A stretch of 64,000 bases of DNA, taken from positions 2,046,001 to 2,110,000 of the forward strand of contig OY751496.1 of NCBI GenBank assembly GCA_963565915.1, in the 5' to 3' direction. Positions 1 through 9,093 of the stretch are shown in pieces (the first letter of the stretch is position 1; each line of letters starts with the position of its first letter). The notes beneath the pieces are model-generated. The model was not told the DNA's origin and ran no database searches. It was given only the letters and a program-made list of their open reading frames with translations. The stretch is from Entoloma clypeatum (taxonomy: Eukaryota > Basidiomycota > Agaricomycetes > Agaricales > Entolomataceae). The translations under genes and the position numbers were made by a program.

Positions 1-1
1 T

Positions 2-214
2 GACAATGTCGGGATGCTGAGAGCAGAGATGTGGCAGATGAAGGACTGTCACAAAATGCAAATCGGCCTACTCATGAGGGAAGTCCGCGCACTGAGAGAA
101 GAACCCAGTCAGCAACCGATGACTGGGATATCGAAGAAACGGAAGCTGTCGTCAAATCCCAAATTGGGGGAGGCCAAACGAGCAAGACCTACTGAGGATA
201 CAAGCATCACATAG
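2..214 (+). CDS. 3' end of a coiled-coil gene (partial)
   Basis: The open frame runs in from the window edge and stops with TAG at 212-214. The peptide is rich in Met, Gln, Glu and Arg with a heptad-like pattern, then a basic stretch (KKRKLSS about 25 residues from the end, KRARP near the end) that looks like a nuclear localisation signal. I do not recognise the protein. Its position just before another coiled-coil gene suggests the end of a neighbouring nuclear protein gene of the same general type, but that is inference. The true start lies outside the window; an internal ATG is at 14. Confidence 0.4.
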   Translation, partial: DNVGMLRAEMWQMKDCHKMQIGLLMREVRALREEPSQQPMTGISKKRKLSSNPKLGEAKRARPTEDTSIT

Positions 215-282
215 TATGTAGGTATTTATCATTCTAGTCAACCTAGATAAAAGTAGTACATGGTATGTAGGTATTTATCATT
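214..282. repeat. Pair of 20-base direct repeats
   Basis: The sequence GTATGTAGGTATTTATCATT occurs at 214-233 and again at 263-282, a period of 49 bases. It lies just after the stop codon of the upstream gene and is a small local duplication in its 3' flank. Confidence 0.8.
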
Positions 283-437
283 TTAGTAAATCTGTGACTT
301 GAAGTTTATGGGAATCTGTTTGGAATGGAATGTGACCCGTTCTGTCTCCTGACAGAATCCCAGTCCCGACCTGACAATTTGACAATCCCATTGGCCATGC
401 AGTCCCGAGATCTGAGATCCCCAACATGGGAGCAAAG

Positions 438-557
438 CCATCCCGTCGGGCCCGGCAGCAAACTCACAGTTCCGACGCTTCACTTCATTGTTGGGACCAG
501 CCAAAAGGATGAACAAAGCCCGCAGAATTGGAACAAGGCCCACCCTGTCGGGCCCGT
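438..557 (+). promoter_or_regulatory. Paired CCGTCGGGCCC-type motifs upstream of the zinc-cluster gene
   Basis: Two copies of one GC-rich motif lie here: ATCCCGTCGGGCCCGG at 440-455 and ACCCTGTCGGGCCCGT at 542-557. They are about 230 and 120 bases before the ATG at 668. The same motif pair precedes the ATGs of the TET-type gene (10834) and the PD-(D/E)XK-like gene (20014). The rest of 215-667 holds no ORF with coding character and is read as promoter. Function as a protein-binding site is inferred from recurrence and position. Confidence 0.5.
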
Positions 558-667
558 CATTCAACATTCCGTTGCCCACCCAGGGTAGGTGTCTTGTGAC
601 CCTTGCTGATGTGACTTCTCTGCTGCAACTTTTTACCTTCATCTCTGCTCATCTCAGTCTTTTTCTC

Positions 668-938
668 ATGGCCTCCAACAACAATGTCTCCCAACTCCTC
701 AATGCTTTTGAGGATCTTAACAGCCTCTATGCTCGTCACCCTGAGCAATGTGTGAGAGACAATTTGGGCAAGCTCAACGTACGTCATCCTCCAGGTTCTG
801 TTGGATCGGAAGCCATTAGTGACTTTACTGAACACAGTACAAAGTACATCAAGAGTTGTCCAAGAATCGGGGGTCCCATTGGTCCGATTATTTAAAACGG
901 GCCATGACTTTATTGAAGGAACCACTAAGACACGACCA
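668..938 (+). pseudogene. 5' exons of a zinc-cluster/coiled-coil gene, cut by Gypsy A
   Basis: Exon 1 runs from ATG at 668 to 778 (37 codons beginning MASNNN). The intron is 779-837 (GTACGT donor, ACAG acceptor, 59 bases). Exon 2 continues in phase 0 from 838 with no stop to the insertion point of element A at 938/939. After removing A and one copy of the GACCA target duplication, the same frame continues at 7500 (IPWDDIKALEPL) and leads to the zinc cluster. The gene was therefore whole before A inserted. I know this as a family-like arrangement in Agaricomycetes but cannot name a function. Confidence 0.7.
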
Positions 939-1298
939 TGTTACGGACTAACGACTACGGACGTATACGCTTACTTTTTCACTTTTACTCATCGGCCCCC
1001 GCTTACACATATCATATTATACTTTATTTCCTTCGCTCCCGCGCTGACTCGCTTTCCGCAGCTGTCTGACTCATTCCACAGTCAGCTTACTCATTAGTGC
1101 ATAGCCTTCTGCAGTCACCTTACTCATGCGCACTGCCTTCCGCAGTTACTGACTCATTCGCTACCGCTCATAGTCAGTACTATATAAACCTCATGTACCA
1201 TAGCTACATTCCTTAGATTTAGCAATCACATTGCTCTTCGCCTTTCCATCTTCCTGCATACTCTGCCCGAACCTTGGAACGGTTTGTTACACATAACA
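939..1298 (+). repeat. 5' LTR of element A with promoter
   Basis: The 360-base LTR has TGTTA/TAACA ends. TATATAAA at 1181-1188 is a clear TATA box. The sequence AGATTTAGCAA at 1215-1225 lies 34 bases downstream, where transcription should start, and is the reverse complement of the primer-binding site at 1301-1311. The LTR therefore supplies both promoter and, probably, the first-strand primer. Confidence 0.95.
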
Positions 1299-1300
1299 AG

Positions 1301-1311
1301 TTGCTAAATCT
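1301..1311 (+). promoter_or_regulatory. Self-priming primer-binding site of element A
   Basis: TTGCTAAATCT lies two bases after the LTR end. It is exactly complementary to the 11 bases at 1215-1225, the expected 5' end of the transcript. Tf1/sushi-type elements are known to prime reverse transcription by folding the first 11 bases of their RNA onto the PBS; the fit here is exact. I saw no tRNA 3'-end complement (TGG...) at this place. Confidence 0.85.
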
Positions 1312-1400
1312 CGTTAGGTTCACCCAGAGCGAAGAGAGCAACTACCAGACGAGTCAAGACGTCACGCTTCTTTGAAGACTTCACCAGTAACCCATTCAGC

Positions 1401-2087
1401 ATGCCAGAAGCCCGACAGGAGGAGCTAAGTCCTCGAGACAGTATTGATTTTACACTCATCCAGCAGTACATCGAATCGGAGATCCGTCGCATCCTACAGC
1501 AGGTGCTTGACGAAGAACTAGACAACGACGAGCATCGCCCCCACGGCGAGATAGCAGAGAGCATCCATCTTGCTCGGCAACACCAGATCATGCGTTACAA
1601 CGCCCGACAGAATGAACTCGAAAGCTTTCACATTCAAGAAGGACCTCAGACAGGTCGGATCACAGAGATCAGAGAGTTTATCGGTGTCCAGACAACCGTT
1701 ATCAGAAGATTGATTAGGACGCTCACATCGAGACGTCCCAGAGCCGCATCACCACGTCTTACTCGAAGCAGCAGATCTACGCCCACTTCACCACCGAAGA
1801 ACAACAGACCGAGTACAACCGTTGGGCACGAAACGAGAGACTTGACCCCCTCTCGCGACCAACAGACGCACAGGAACAGAGATTCCTTAGAGATCTACAG
1901 AGGAAATACCCCGAATGTTTTGCCACCGATTCCGCCGACGAGTCCCCTGACGAATTTACTTTTGACTCCGCGCAGTCAGATACCGAACAGACGCCTAGAA
2001 CAGGGACTGATTTTCAACCCCTACCTATATCCCGAACCCCATCTTCATCCCAACAATCCGACACCTCTCCTACTCCGCAGGTTCTAG
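1401..2087 (+). CDS. ORF0 upstream of gag, element A
   Basis: This 228-codon ORF starts at ATG 1401; the frame is open upstream back to near the PBS. It ends with TAG at 2085-2087, two bases before the gag ATG at 2090. The N-terminal half looks helical and charged (IESEIRRILQQVLDEE); the C-terminal half is Ser/Thr/Pro/Arg-rich and low in order. No known domain is visible. The frame is also open in B (40732-41418) and C (48827-49510), always ending two bases before the gag ATG, but the ATG itself is ACG in B and ACA in C. So either it is an N-terminal gag module expressed by another route, or its start has decayed in B and C. Confidence 0.6.
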   Translation: MPEARQEELSPRDSIDFTLIQQYIESEIRRILQQVLDEELDNDEHRPHGEIAESIHLARQHQIMRYNARQNELESFHIQEGPQTGRITEIREFIGVQTTVIRRLIRTLTSRRPRAASPRLTRSSRSTPTSPPKNNRPSTTVGHETRDLTPSRDQQTHRNRDSLEIYRGNTPNVLPPIPPTSPLTNLLLTPRSQIPNRRLEQGLIFNPYLYPEPHLHPNNPTPLLLRRF

Positions 2088-2089
2088 AC

Positions 2090-2956
2090 ATGGCAGAAGC
2101 ACCGACAGTACAAACAATGGATACATCCAAAATCATCAAAGATCCTGGGATGTTCAAAGACAGACACACCTTCGACGAGTGGTGGAAAGCCACCAAATTA
2201 TACATCAGGTTCCAGAAGGGCCTGTCTGATGATCAGAAAATTCTTGCGGTGTTATCCCGCATGATGGAAGGGTCCGGTAAACACTGGGCCAGCAACAAGT
2301 TAGACGACCTTGCCACCGATGGCGAGAACATCACCTGGTTAGGGTTCTCAGACGACATCGCTACGCGATTCTCTATTGCCAACAAGTCGGCAGCAGCCAA
2401 GGCGAGACTCGAAGTCCTGAAACAGGAGAAACGCACCATCGACGAATTCTTGGATGAATTCGAAGAGCTCTTGAAGCTGTCAAACCTTGGCGAAGAAACT
2501 GGGAAATACATCCTGGAAAAGAACGTCAACCGCAGAATTTCTGAACAAGTGGCTAGCGATGGCAAGACATACACTGATTACGCAAAGGAGATCCGAAACA
2601 AGGGACGACAGATGGAGGGACATGCATTAGTCATCCGAGGGGGTGGCGACACACGCACCGGATCGGGCACCACTTATGGTGGTCAAGGCAAAGCCATGGA
2701 GATTGACAAAGCAGGAGTAGCCCGTTGCTACAACTGTCAGTGCTTTGGTCACCTTGCCAAAGACTGCAAAGCCCCAAAGAAGAAAGATGGTCGAAAGTGT
2801 TTCAACTGCGACCAAGAAGGACATATCGCGCGCAACTGCCGCAAACTGAAGAAGAACTCTGGAAAGATTAGGAAGGTGTCTGATGGAGATACCGATGATG
2901 ATGAAACCATCACCATAGAGACTGATGAGAAGGATTTTCCCGAAGGGTCCGATTAA
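2090..2956 (+). CDS. gag: Gag polyprotein of element A
   Basis: This intact 288-codon ORF starts at ATG 2090. The first ~190 residues carry the retrotransposon capsid-like region (FDEWWKATKLYIRF near residue 30). Two CX2CX4HX4C zinc knuckles follow near residues 206-220 and 237-251 (CYNCQCFGHLAKDC, CFNCDQEGHIARNC) for RNA binding. The tail is acidic. Gag forms the virus-like particle in the cytoplasm. It ends TAA at 2954-2956, with pol open in the -1 frame across the stop. The protein differs from the copy in B at only two residues that I can see, both explained by C-to-T changes. Confidence 0.92.
   Translation: MAEAPTVQTMDTSKIIKDPGMFKDRHTFDEWWKATKLYIRFQKGLSDDQKILAVLSRMMEGSGKHWASNKLDDLATDGENITWLGFSDDIATRFSIANKSAAAKARLEVLKQEKRTIDEFLDEFEELLKLSNLGEETGKYILEKNVNRRISEQVASDGKTYTDYAKEIRNKGRQMEGHALVIRGGGDTRTGSGTTYGGQGKAMEIDKAGVARCYNCQCFGHLAKDCKAPKKKDGRKCFNCDQEGHIARNCRKLKKNSGKIRKVSDGDTDDDETITIETDEKDFPEGSD
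2932..2938 (+). promoter_or_regulatory. Candidate -1 frameshift heptamer, gag-pol of A
   Basis: GGATTTT sits in the gag frame as G-GAT-TTT, five codons before the gag stop. The -1 (pol) frame is closed by TGA TGA just upstream (2923-2928) and open from 2929 on, so any -1 shift must fall between 2929 and 2956. GGAUUUU is a known slippery heptamer in a dianthovirus. The same heptamer at the same distance from the stop occurs in elements B, C, D and F. Confidence 0.65.
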
Positions 2957-5900
2957 ACAACGCTAAGTCGCGACCCTTATCCATTAAACGAACTCGCTTG
3001 CCTGGTGCAGTTACAGACAATATAACTTATGTTATCCCTGCAAAGTGAGCTGTTGCGTCAACTAAGATTGTCAAGGGAGATAAACCTCCGAAACGACGAG
3101 AGATCAAGCTGCAAGCTCAGATCAAAACACGACGAGGACCAAAGGCCATTCGACCCGAGGTTGATAGCGGATGTGAACGCACATGTATCCATCCCAGAAT
3201 AGTATGCGAACAGAACCTTCCCACACGGGGAATAAAGCCCATATCAATCCTAAATGTGGATGGATCGCCGAACCGACAACAGAAAGCAGAAAAACTTGCT
3301 GAAGTCAAGCTGGACTTAGGAACACACCAGGAAACCATGGAAGCAATGGTATTGGACATTGGGAGAACGGACATGCTTTTGGGACATGACTGGTTGGTGC
3401 ACCACAACCCCACAATCAATTGGACGACCGGCGCTGTAACATTCAACCGGTGCCCATCAACATGTCAAACCAAACACTCGGATTTCAGGGTTAACCTTAA
3501 TGGTCGCAAACATCGGGTTCGCATGGTGGAAGTACGAGACAAGGACGCGCCCAAGAAATCGGATCAGAAATGGAAGCCCGGAGACCCCATATTGGAAGCA
3601 GTTACTCCCACATCACCTCCCACAACCAAACGACCCTCATACGTTGGTTTTGCCCATCTCTTTGAAAGAAAACTTTGACAAGATCCCAAAGGAAAGAGAA
3701 TGGGACCACGGCATTGAACTTACACTGGACGCACCAAAGGAGTTAGGAGCGAACGTGTACCCTATGACCCAAAAGGAGCAAGCAGAACTGGACGCATTCA
3801 TTGATGAAGGCCTGGCAACCGGAAAGATCTGACCATCCAAATCCCCTTATGCATCACCCTGCTTCTTCATTAACAAGAAAGATGGCTCCAAACAATTGGT
3901 ACAGGACTATCGCACGATCAATAAATTCACGGTTAAGGACAAATTCCCACTCCCATGCATCAACGACCTCTTGGATGTATTGAAGGACGCAGTCTACTTC
4001 AACAAAATGGACATCATGTGGGGATACAATAACGTGCGGATCAAGAAGGGTGACGAATGGAAAGCCGCCTTCCTGACCAGCCGAGGATTGTTTGAACCAT
4101 TGGTCATGTTTTTCGGTCTCTGCAACTCCCCGGGAACGTTCTCTCGGATGATGGCCAGCCTATTCAGGGATCAGATCCGTCGGCGCATCTGTGTGATTTA
4201 CATGGATGACATAGTGGTTATTGGTAAAACCAAGGAAGAACTCGCCCGGAACACCGAAGAGATCTTGCAGATTCTGTCAGACAATGACCTGTTCCTAAAG
4301 GAGAAGAAGTGTCTTTGGGAAGTAACAAAATGCCCCATATTGGGATATGTCGTTGGAGAAGGATGTGTTGAGATGGAAACTGAAAAGGTGGACACAATCC
4401 GGAACTGGCGAGTACCCACATCAAAAAAGGAAGTCCAGAGGTTCCTGGGATTTGCCAATTTTTATCGACGCTTCATTGAAGGATACTCAAACATCGCAAA
4501 GCCACTCACAACACTTACGGGAAATACAGCATTCACGTGGGGACCAGCGGCGCAAGAAGCATTTGAAAGTCTCATACGGGCAATCATGACGGCACCAGTC
4601 TTGGCATTGCCCAAACCGGATGGACAGTTCAGGGTCGAAACCGATGCATCGGGTTATGCGATTGGAGCGGTACTTTCACAGAAACAAGATGACAAGTGGC
4701 ATCCTATCGCGTTCTTGTCGCGGACCATGTCCGCGGCCGAACAGAATTACGAGATATATGACAAGGAACTCTTGGCAGTCATGGAAGCACTGAAGGACTG
4801 GCGACATTATCTACTTGAAGCCAAGGAACGTTTCGAGATCTTAACCAATCACAAAAACCTGGAGTATTTCCGGCGTCCTCAGGACCTAAACCAACGACAG
4901 AGGTGCTGGAAGATGAAGTTACAAGACTATGACTTCGAACTGCGACATGTACCTGGGAAGACAAACGCGAAAGCAGACATCCTGTCACATTGACCCTGGT
5001 ATGAGACGGAACTCGAGCCGCAGGACAGCGACCAAATGCTCAAGGAGGGGCTATTTTTGAAACGATTGGAATCAGAAGATGTGATACAAATGGAGATGTT
5101 CACGGAGGAACAATTCTTTGAAGGGGGTGAAACATCTGATTCCATCAAAATCGGAAACATCACAACCATCGAAAACCCATGGATCGCACGCATCAAGGCC
5201 TCGAATCGCATGGAGACAGAAGTAGCCCAGGGTCTGAAGAAGAATCCTCACTGGTACCAGCAGGAAAATGGCATCACCTACGCAGGAGAACGAGTCTATG
5301 TTCCACCAGACCCACAATTGCGCCAAGAACTGATGTTTGAAGCGCACGACGCACCAGTGGCAGGACATCCAGGACAATATCGAACACATGAACTCCTCAC
5401 TCGCACCTACTGGTGGCCCACCATCCTACATGACGTAAAGAAGTATGTGAAAGGTTGTGACACCTGTCAACGTAACAAGATCAGCCGCCAAAGGAGACAC
5501 GCCCCTTTACACCCTAACGCCGCGCCAAGTCAACCATGGGAAGACATAGGGATTGACGTCGTGGGACCGATACCAGAATCTGATGGGAAGAACACAATTC
5601 TGGTCATCACAGACAGACATTCAAAGATGCTTCATCTCATCCCGACAACCGTGGAACTATTGGCTGAAGGATTAGCCAAGATCTATCGGGACCAGATATG
5701 GAAGCTTCATGGGATCCCTAAGAAGATCATTAGCGACAGAGGACCACAGTTCGCCGCGAAGTTCATGGAGATACTTTGCCGCATGTTGGGAATCAAGAGA
5801 AACCTGTCCACTGCATACCATCCACAAACTGATGGACAAGCCGAACGATCGCATCAGGAAACCGAGGTGTTCTTACGAAACTTTGTCAACCATCTACAAG

Positions 5901-6601
5901 ATGATTGGGCGGAATGGATCGCAATCGCAGAATTCCAGTACAATGACAAAGAACATCAAGCGACAAAGTACACACCATTCTATCTCAACTACGGTCTGCA
6001 TCCTTGGAAGGGAGAACTTGTGTTGGAAGACACCAATCCAGCGGCAAACGACTTCTTGAAAAAACTCAAACAGGCACGAGAAGAAGCCAACGCAGCACTG
6101 AAACAGGCCCAGGATCAGATGAAGAAGACAGTTGACACACGACGAAGCCCGTCTTGGAATTACCGCATCGGAGACAAGGTGTGGCTGGAAGGGACTAACA
6201 TCAGGACTGATCGTCCCTCAAAGAAACTTGACGCCCTCCGACATGGACCGTTCAAAGTCCTAGAGAAGAAAGGAGCTAGCGCATACCGTATTGATCTTCC
6301 CAAAACCTGGAAGATGATCCACCCTGTGTTCAACGAGACCCTGTTATCGCCATACGAAACCCTGAAGTATGCCATTCAGAAAAAGAAGCCAGCCCCTGAT
6401 CCGATCATCGTCGAAGGACGAGAAGAATACCATGTCTCCACGATCCTGGACTCTCGGAAATTCCGTGGAAAGATCCAGTACCTTGTCCAATGGGAAGGGT
6501 ATGGCCCAGAAGAGAACACGTGGGAACCTCGGACTAATGTTCAGAATGCTCAAGACTTGATCCGAGATTTTCATCGGCAAAATCCATCGCATCCACGATA
6601 A
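2956..6601 (+). pseudogene. pol: Pol of element A (PR-RT-RNase H-IN-chromodomain), broken
   Basis: Pol runs in the -1 frame to gag. In order I see the protease (VDSGCERTCIH at about 3160), RT with YMDD at about 4198, RNase H (DASGYAIGAVLS about 4640, NHKNLEYF about 4847), integrase HHCC zinc finger ([11 protein letters not shown] about 5345, CDTCQRNK about 5460) and DDE core ([17 protein letters not shown]), and a C-terminal chromodomain ([14 protein letters not shown], about 6480-6530). Breaks are TGA at 3046 (CGA in B), a small deletion near 3660-3675 that shifts the frame, TGA at 3830, and TGA at 4991. It ends TAA 6599-6601. The copy cannot make a full Pol. Confidence 0.93.
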
Positions 6602-6718
6602 AAGAACAAACTTTGAGAACCATTTTCCACATCGACTTCTGTCACATCGAGTTCCCCGCTCCAACTCTTCTCGCCCAACACGCCGTTCTTCTTATACCTT
6701 TCAAACATCATTTCTGCC

Positions 6719-7087
6719 ATGTCCAACATCACCGCCGCCTCCACCAATGTTTCCGATATCAACCCCACCATCACCACCCTCATCGGCGAAGCGCTCTCCA
6801 TGTGCGACCAGATCCATGTGCTCGAAACCTCCGTCGCCGACATCCTCCACCGGCAGATGCATATCCGCCTTCATACCCTCTCCGATTTACCAACCGCCCC
6901 CACCGCTGAGGAGAAGCTCATCCTCAAAAACTATACCAACACCCTTGCTGTCGAGAATCGACGCCTTCGCCTCGCCGTTCGAGGTTTAGAGTTTGCCACG
7001 GCGGTAAACGAGGAACTGATAAAGGATTGGGGTAACCGAGTTGACCCTGCCTGGGCCGATCCAAATGGCAACGACGGATGGGAGTAG
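6719..7087 (+). CDS. Extra ORF between pol and 3' LTR, element A
   Basis: This is an intact 122-codon ORF with its own ATG (6719), in sense orientation, 118 bases after pol. The predicted protein is largely helical with leucine-spaced segments (ITTLIGEALSMCDQIH, LAVENRRLRLAV), suggesting a coiled coil. No signal peptide or membrane segment is visible, so it is not an env. Element B keeps the same ORF (35755-36120). In the aligned part I counted about 16 base differences of which one changes the protein, although pol is ruined in both. That implies past purifying selection. Function unknown. Confidence 0.75.
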   Translation: MSNITAASTNVSDINPTITTLIGEALSMCDQIHVLETSVADILHRQMHIRLHTLSDLPTAPTAEEKLILKNYTNTLAVENRRLRLAVRGLEFATAVNEELIKDWGNRVDPAWADPNGNDGWE

Positions 7088-7111
7088 GTAGTCTGTGAGG
7101 ACACAGACCTT

Positions 7112-7122
7112 GAGGAGGGGAA
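7112..7122 (+). promoter_or_regulatory. Polypurine tract of element A
   Basis: GAGGAGGGGAA lies two bases before the 3' LTR (7125). This is the usual primer site for plus-strand DNA synthesis. Confidence 0.85.
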
Positions 7123-7124
7123 CA

Positions 7125-7494
7125 TGTTACGGACTAACGACTACGGACGTATACGCTTACTTTTTCACTTTTACTCATCGGCCCCCGCTTACACATATCG
7201 TATTATACTTTATTTCCTTTAGTATACTTCGCTCCCGCGCTGACTCGCTTTCCGCAGCTGTCTGACTCATTCCGCAGTCAGCTTACTCATTAGTACATAG
7301 CCTTCCGCAGTCGCCTTACTCATGCGCACTGCCTTCTGCAGTTACTGACTCATTCACTACCGCTCATAGTCAGTACTATATAAACCTCATGTACCATAGC
7401 TACATTCCTTAGATTTAGCAATCACATTGCTCTTCGCCTTTCCATCTTCCTGCATACTCTGCCCGAACCTTGGAACGGTTTGTTACGCATAACA
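7125..7494 (+). repeat. 3' LTR of element A
   Basis: 370 bases, TGTTACGG to ATAACA. Apart from the 10-base indel and a few substitutions it matches the 5' LTR, which indicates a fairly young insertion. Confidence 0.95.
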
Positions 7495-8123
7495 GACCAA
7501 CCAATTCCATGGGATGACATCAAGGCCCTAGAGCCCCTCCATGCGACGGTCATGGTCAACCCCCAGGTCGTCCCAACCCCCCCAGTCGCTGGGCCATCTC
7601 AGACAAAACAGAAGCTTAAAATCATTGGCCCAAATACAACGGGAGCCAACAAGGGTTTGCAAAGCCTGGATGGACACTGAAAGCGACCCAGGCTTTCACG
7701 CTCTGCAAAAGATGGACCTATGTCGGGAAAGGAGAAAGACAAGGCGACATATGTGGAACCTGATGCCATGGATGAGGAGGAGGGGGAGGATGGCCACCAG
7801 GTGAAAGTGGAAGAAATGGACAGCGATGAGGTATGTCCCACTTTGAACCCCCTGACATTTCGCTGTACAGATCTTCTCCTGCACAGGAAATGCATCAGTC
7901 TCGTTCTGCCAGTCCCACCACTGTCATTCATGCCAAATGTTCAAACTGTATCAAGGCTCGGAAGATTGAATGTGTGAAGGGTGGGCAGGGGGCCTGCGAA
8001 AACTGTCACACGTCCCACAAACGATGCAACCTCAAGGACGCCGTCAGGGAATACTGGAAATCCATTAATGATCCACGCGGACGGTCTCGGAGTTGCAGTG
8101 TTGCACAGGTCGTGGAAAGTTGA
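7495..8123 (+). pseudogene. Middle exons of the zinc-cluster gene
   Basis: After the insertion the frame continues to TGA at 7678-7680, then stays open in the same frame to a donor at 7831; the intron is 7831-7886 (GTATGT ... GCACAG). The next exon carries a cysteine cluster C-X2-C-X7-C-X7-C-X2-C-X6-C (CSNCIKARKIEC, CENCHTSHKRC) at about 7940-8030. This resembles the fungal Zn2Cys6 pattern with slightly different spacing, so a nuclear DNA-binding role is plausible. The single TGA at 7678 is either a nonsense mutation or a small unrecognised intron. The frame ends at 8121-8123; how it is joined to the next exon is not clear. Confidence 0.6.
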
Positions 8124-8170
8124 GGGCATTGAGCGCGGCAAGCACTAGCAAGCCAAAACCTTGTGTGTAC

Positions 8171-8708
8171 AGCCGTTCATCACAGCCGGCATCAGCTTAT
8201 ATTCTGATTCAGGGAAGCGCTCTGTTGGGCAGGAGAGTATAAGGGATGACGAAAACAATGAGAATGATGGGCAAGAACACAGAGACCCTCCGAAGCGTCG
8301 TCGGAGCGCGTTGGCCAAGCCCGGTCCATGGCAGACGAATACTCAGAAGATTGCGGAACTGGAGAAGATGGTATGCAAACTCGACAACTGTCTTCAAGAC
8401 AGGGAGAAGGTGGTCAGCAATCTCCAACAGGCACATCATGAATTGCTTGAGGAACTTACAAGACAGCGTCGGTCAGAGGAGGAGAGAGATCGGGAACACA
8501 GGGCTATGAAACGGGTGATAGCTCAGGTCTGGGACACTATACGGCAGGCACCCGAGGGGGCTCGAGAGACAGCCTCAATCCTTGATCAGGTAGCAGTACT
8601 GACATCTGTCTCTGAAGTGGCGGCTCCATCCCCTGATGTCCCGATGACTGATGGCAGAGCCCCAGCAACCGACCTCCTCCCGCCTTCAACATCAGCTGTA
8701 TTGAAAAC
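8171..8708 (+). pseudogene. Coiled-coil exon of the zinc-cluster gene
   Basis: The frame opens at a likely acceptor (GTACAG at 8166-8171). It encodes a basic patch (PPKRRRSALAKPG) and a long predicted coiled coil (IAELEKMVCKLDNCLQ, then Glu/Arg-rich to about 8530). It then becomes Pro/Ser/Thr-rich. The frame reaches the solo LTR at 8709 and resumes at 9099 in the same phase once the LTR and one AAAAC copy are removed (VLKT | ASDVTG). This reading-through is strong evidence that the two sides were one exon. Confidence 0.65.
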
Positions 8709-9093
8709 TGTTATGATCGCTCTTATCCTATCCTAATATCTAATCTCATCTTTATCTTATCTTTTGATCTTATCTCATCTTATCCTATCTCTTGATCTTA
8801 TCCTATCTTATCTGGAACCTTTATCTTATCCTACCTCATGTTAGACACATGTTGATCTAGAACAGTCTTATTTACTGTGCACCTCATTTATGCCTCATGG
8901 TATTTACATATATAAGTAGCCTACTTTCCTTTGTATTCTGTAGCTTGTTCTCTTGGGATACCCGTGTGGATGCTTAGTCAATTCAGCTCCTTCTTTGTCT
9001 GTGACAACGTTTTATTCTCTTTCCCTCTTCCATCTTGCATCTTGCGTTTGGGCCTGCGGTGTGTTTGTCATTGATCCACGCATTGCCTCAACA
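8709..9093 (+). repeat. Solo LTR related to element D
   Basis: 385 bases beginning TGTTATGATCG and ending GCCTCAACA, flanked by AAAAC on both sides (8704-8708, 9094-9098). The starts, the TATA region (TTACATATATAAGTAG) and the AGCTTGTTCTCTTG block match the LTR of Gypsy D (34839-35127, minus). It contains TCTTATC-rich low-complexity sequence. It is a recombination remnant of a D-type element inserted in a coding exon. Confidence 0.9.

Larger units (their letters stand above)
939..7494 (+). mobile_element. Full-length Ty3/Gypsy chromovirus A
   Basis: It is bounded by two near-identical LTRs (939-1298 and 7125-7494) beginning TGTTACGG and ending ATAACA, with the 5-base target duplication GACCA at 934-938 and 7495-7499. 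Order inside: self-priming PBS, an upstream ORF (ORF0), gag with two zinc knuckles, pol (protease, RT, RNase H, integrase, chromodomain), an extra 122-codon ORF, polypurine tract, LTR. ORF0, gag and the extra ORF are open; pol carries three stops and a frameshift. The left LTR lacks TTTAGTATAC, present in the right one. Elements B and C of this window belong to the same family. Confidence 0.96.

Noticed and set aside
6719..7087. Envelope gene
   Set aside because: No signal peptide, membrane helix or cysteine pattern; only about 120 residues and helical.
8953..9093. Start of a long ORF (MGYPCGCLVNS)
   Set aside because: This part is inside the solo LTR; the coding exon proper resumes at 9094-9099 in frame with the exon before the LTR.
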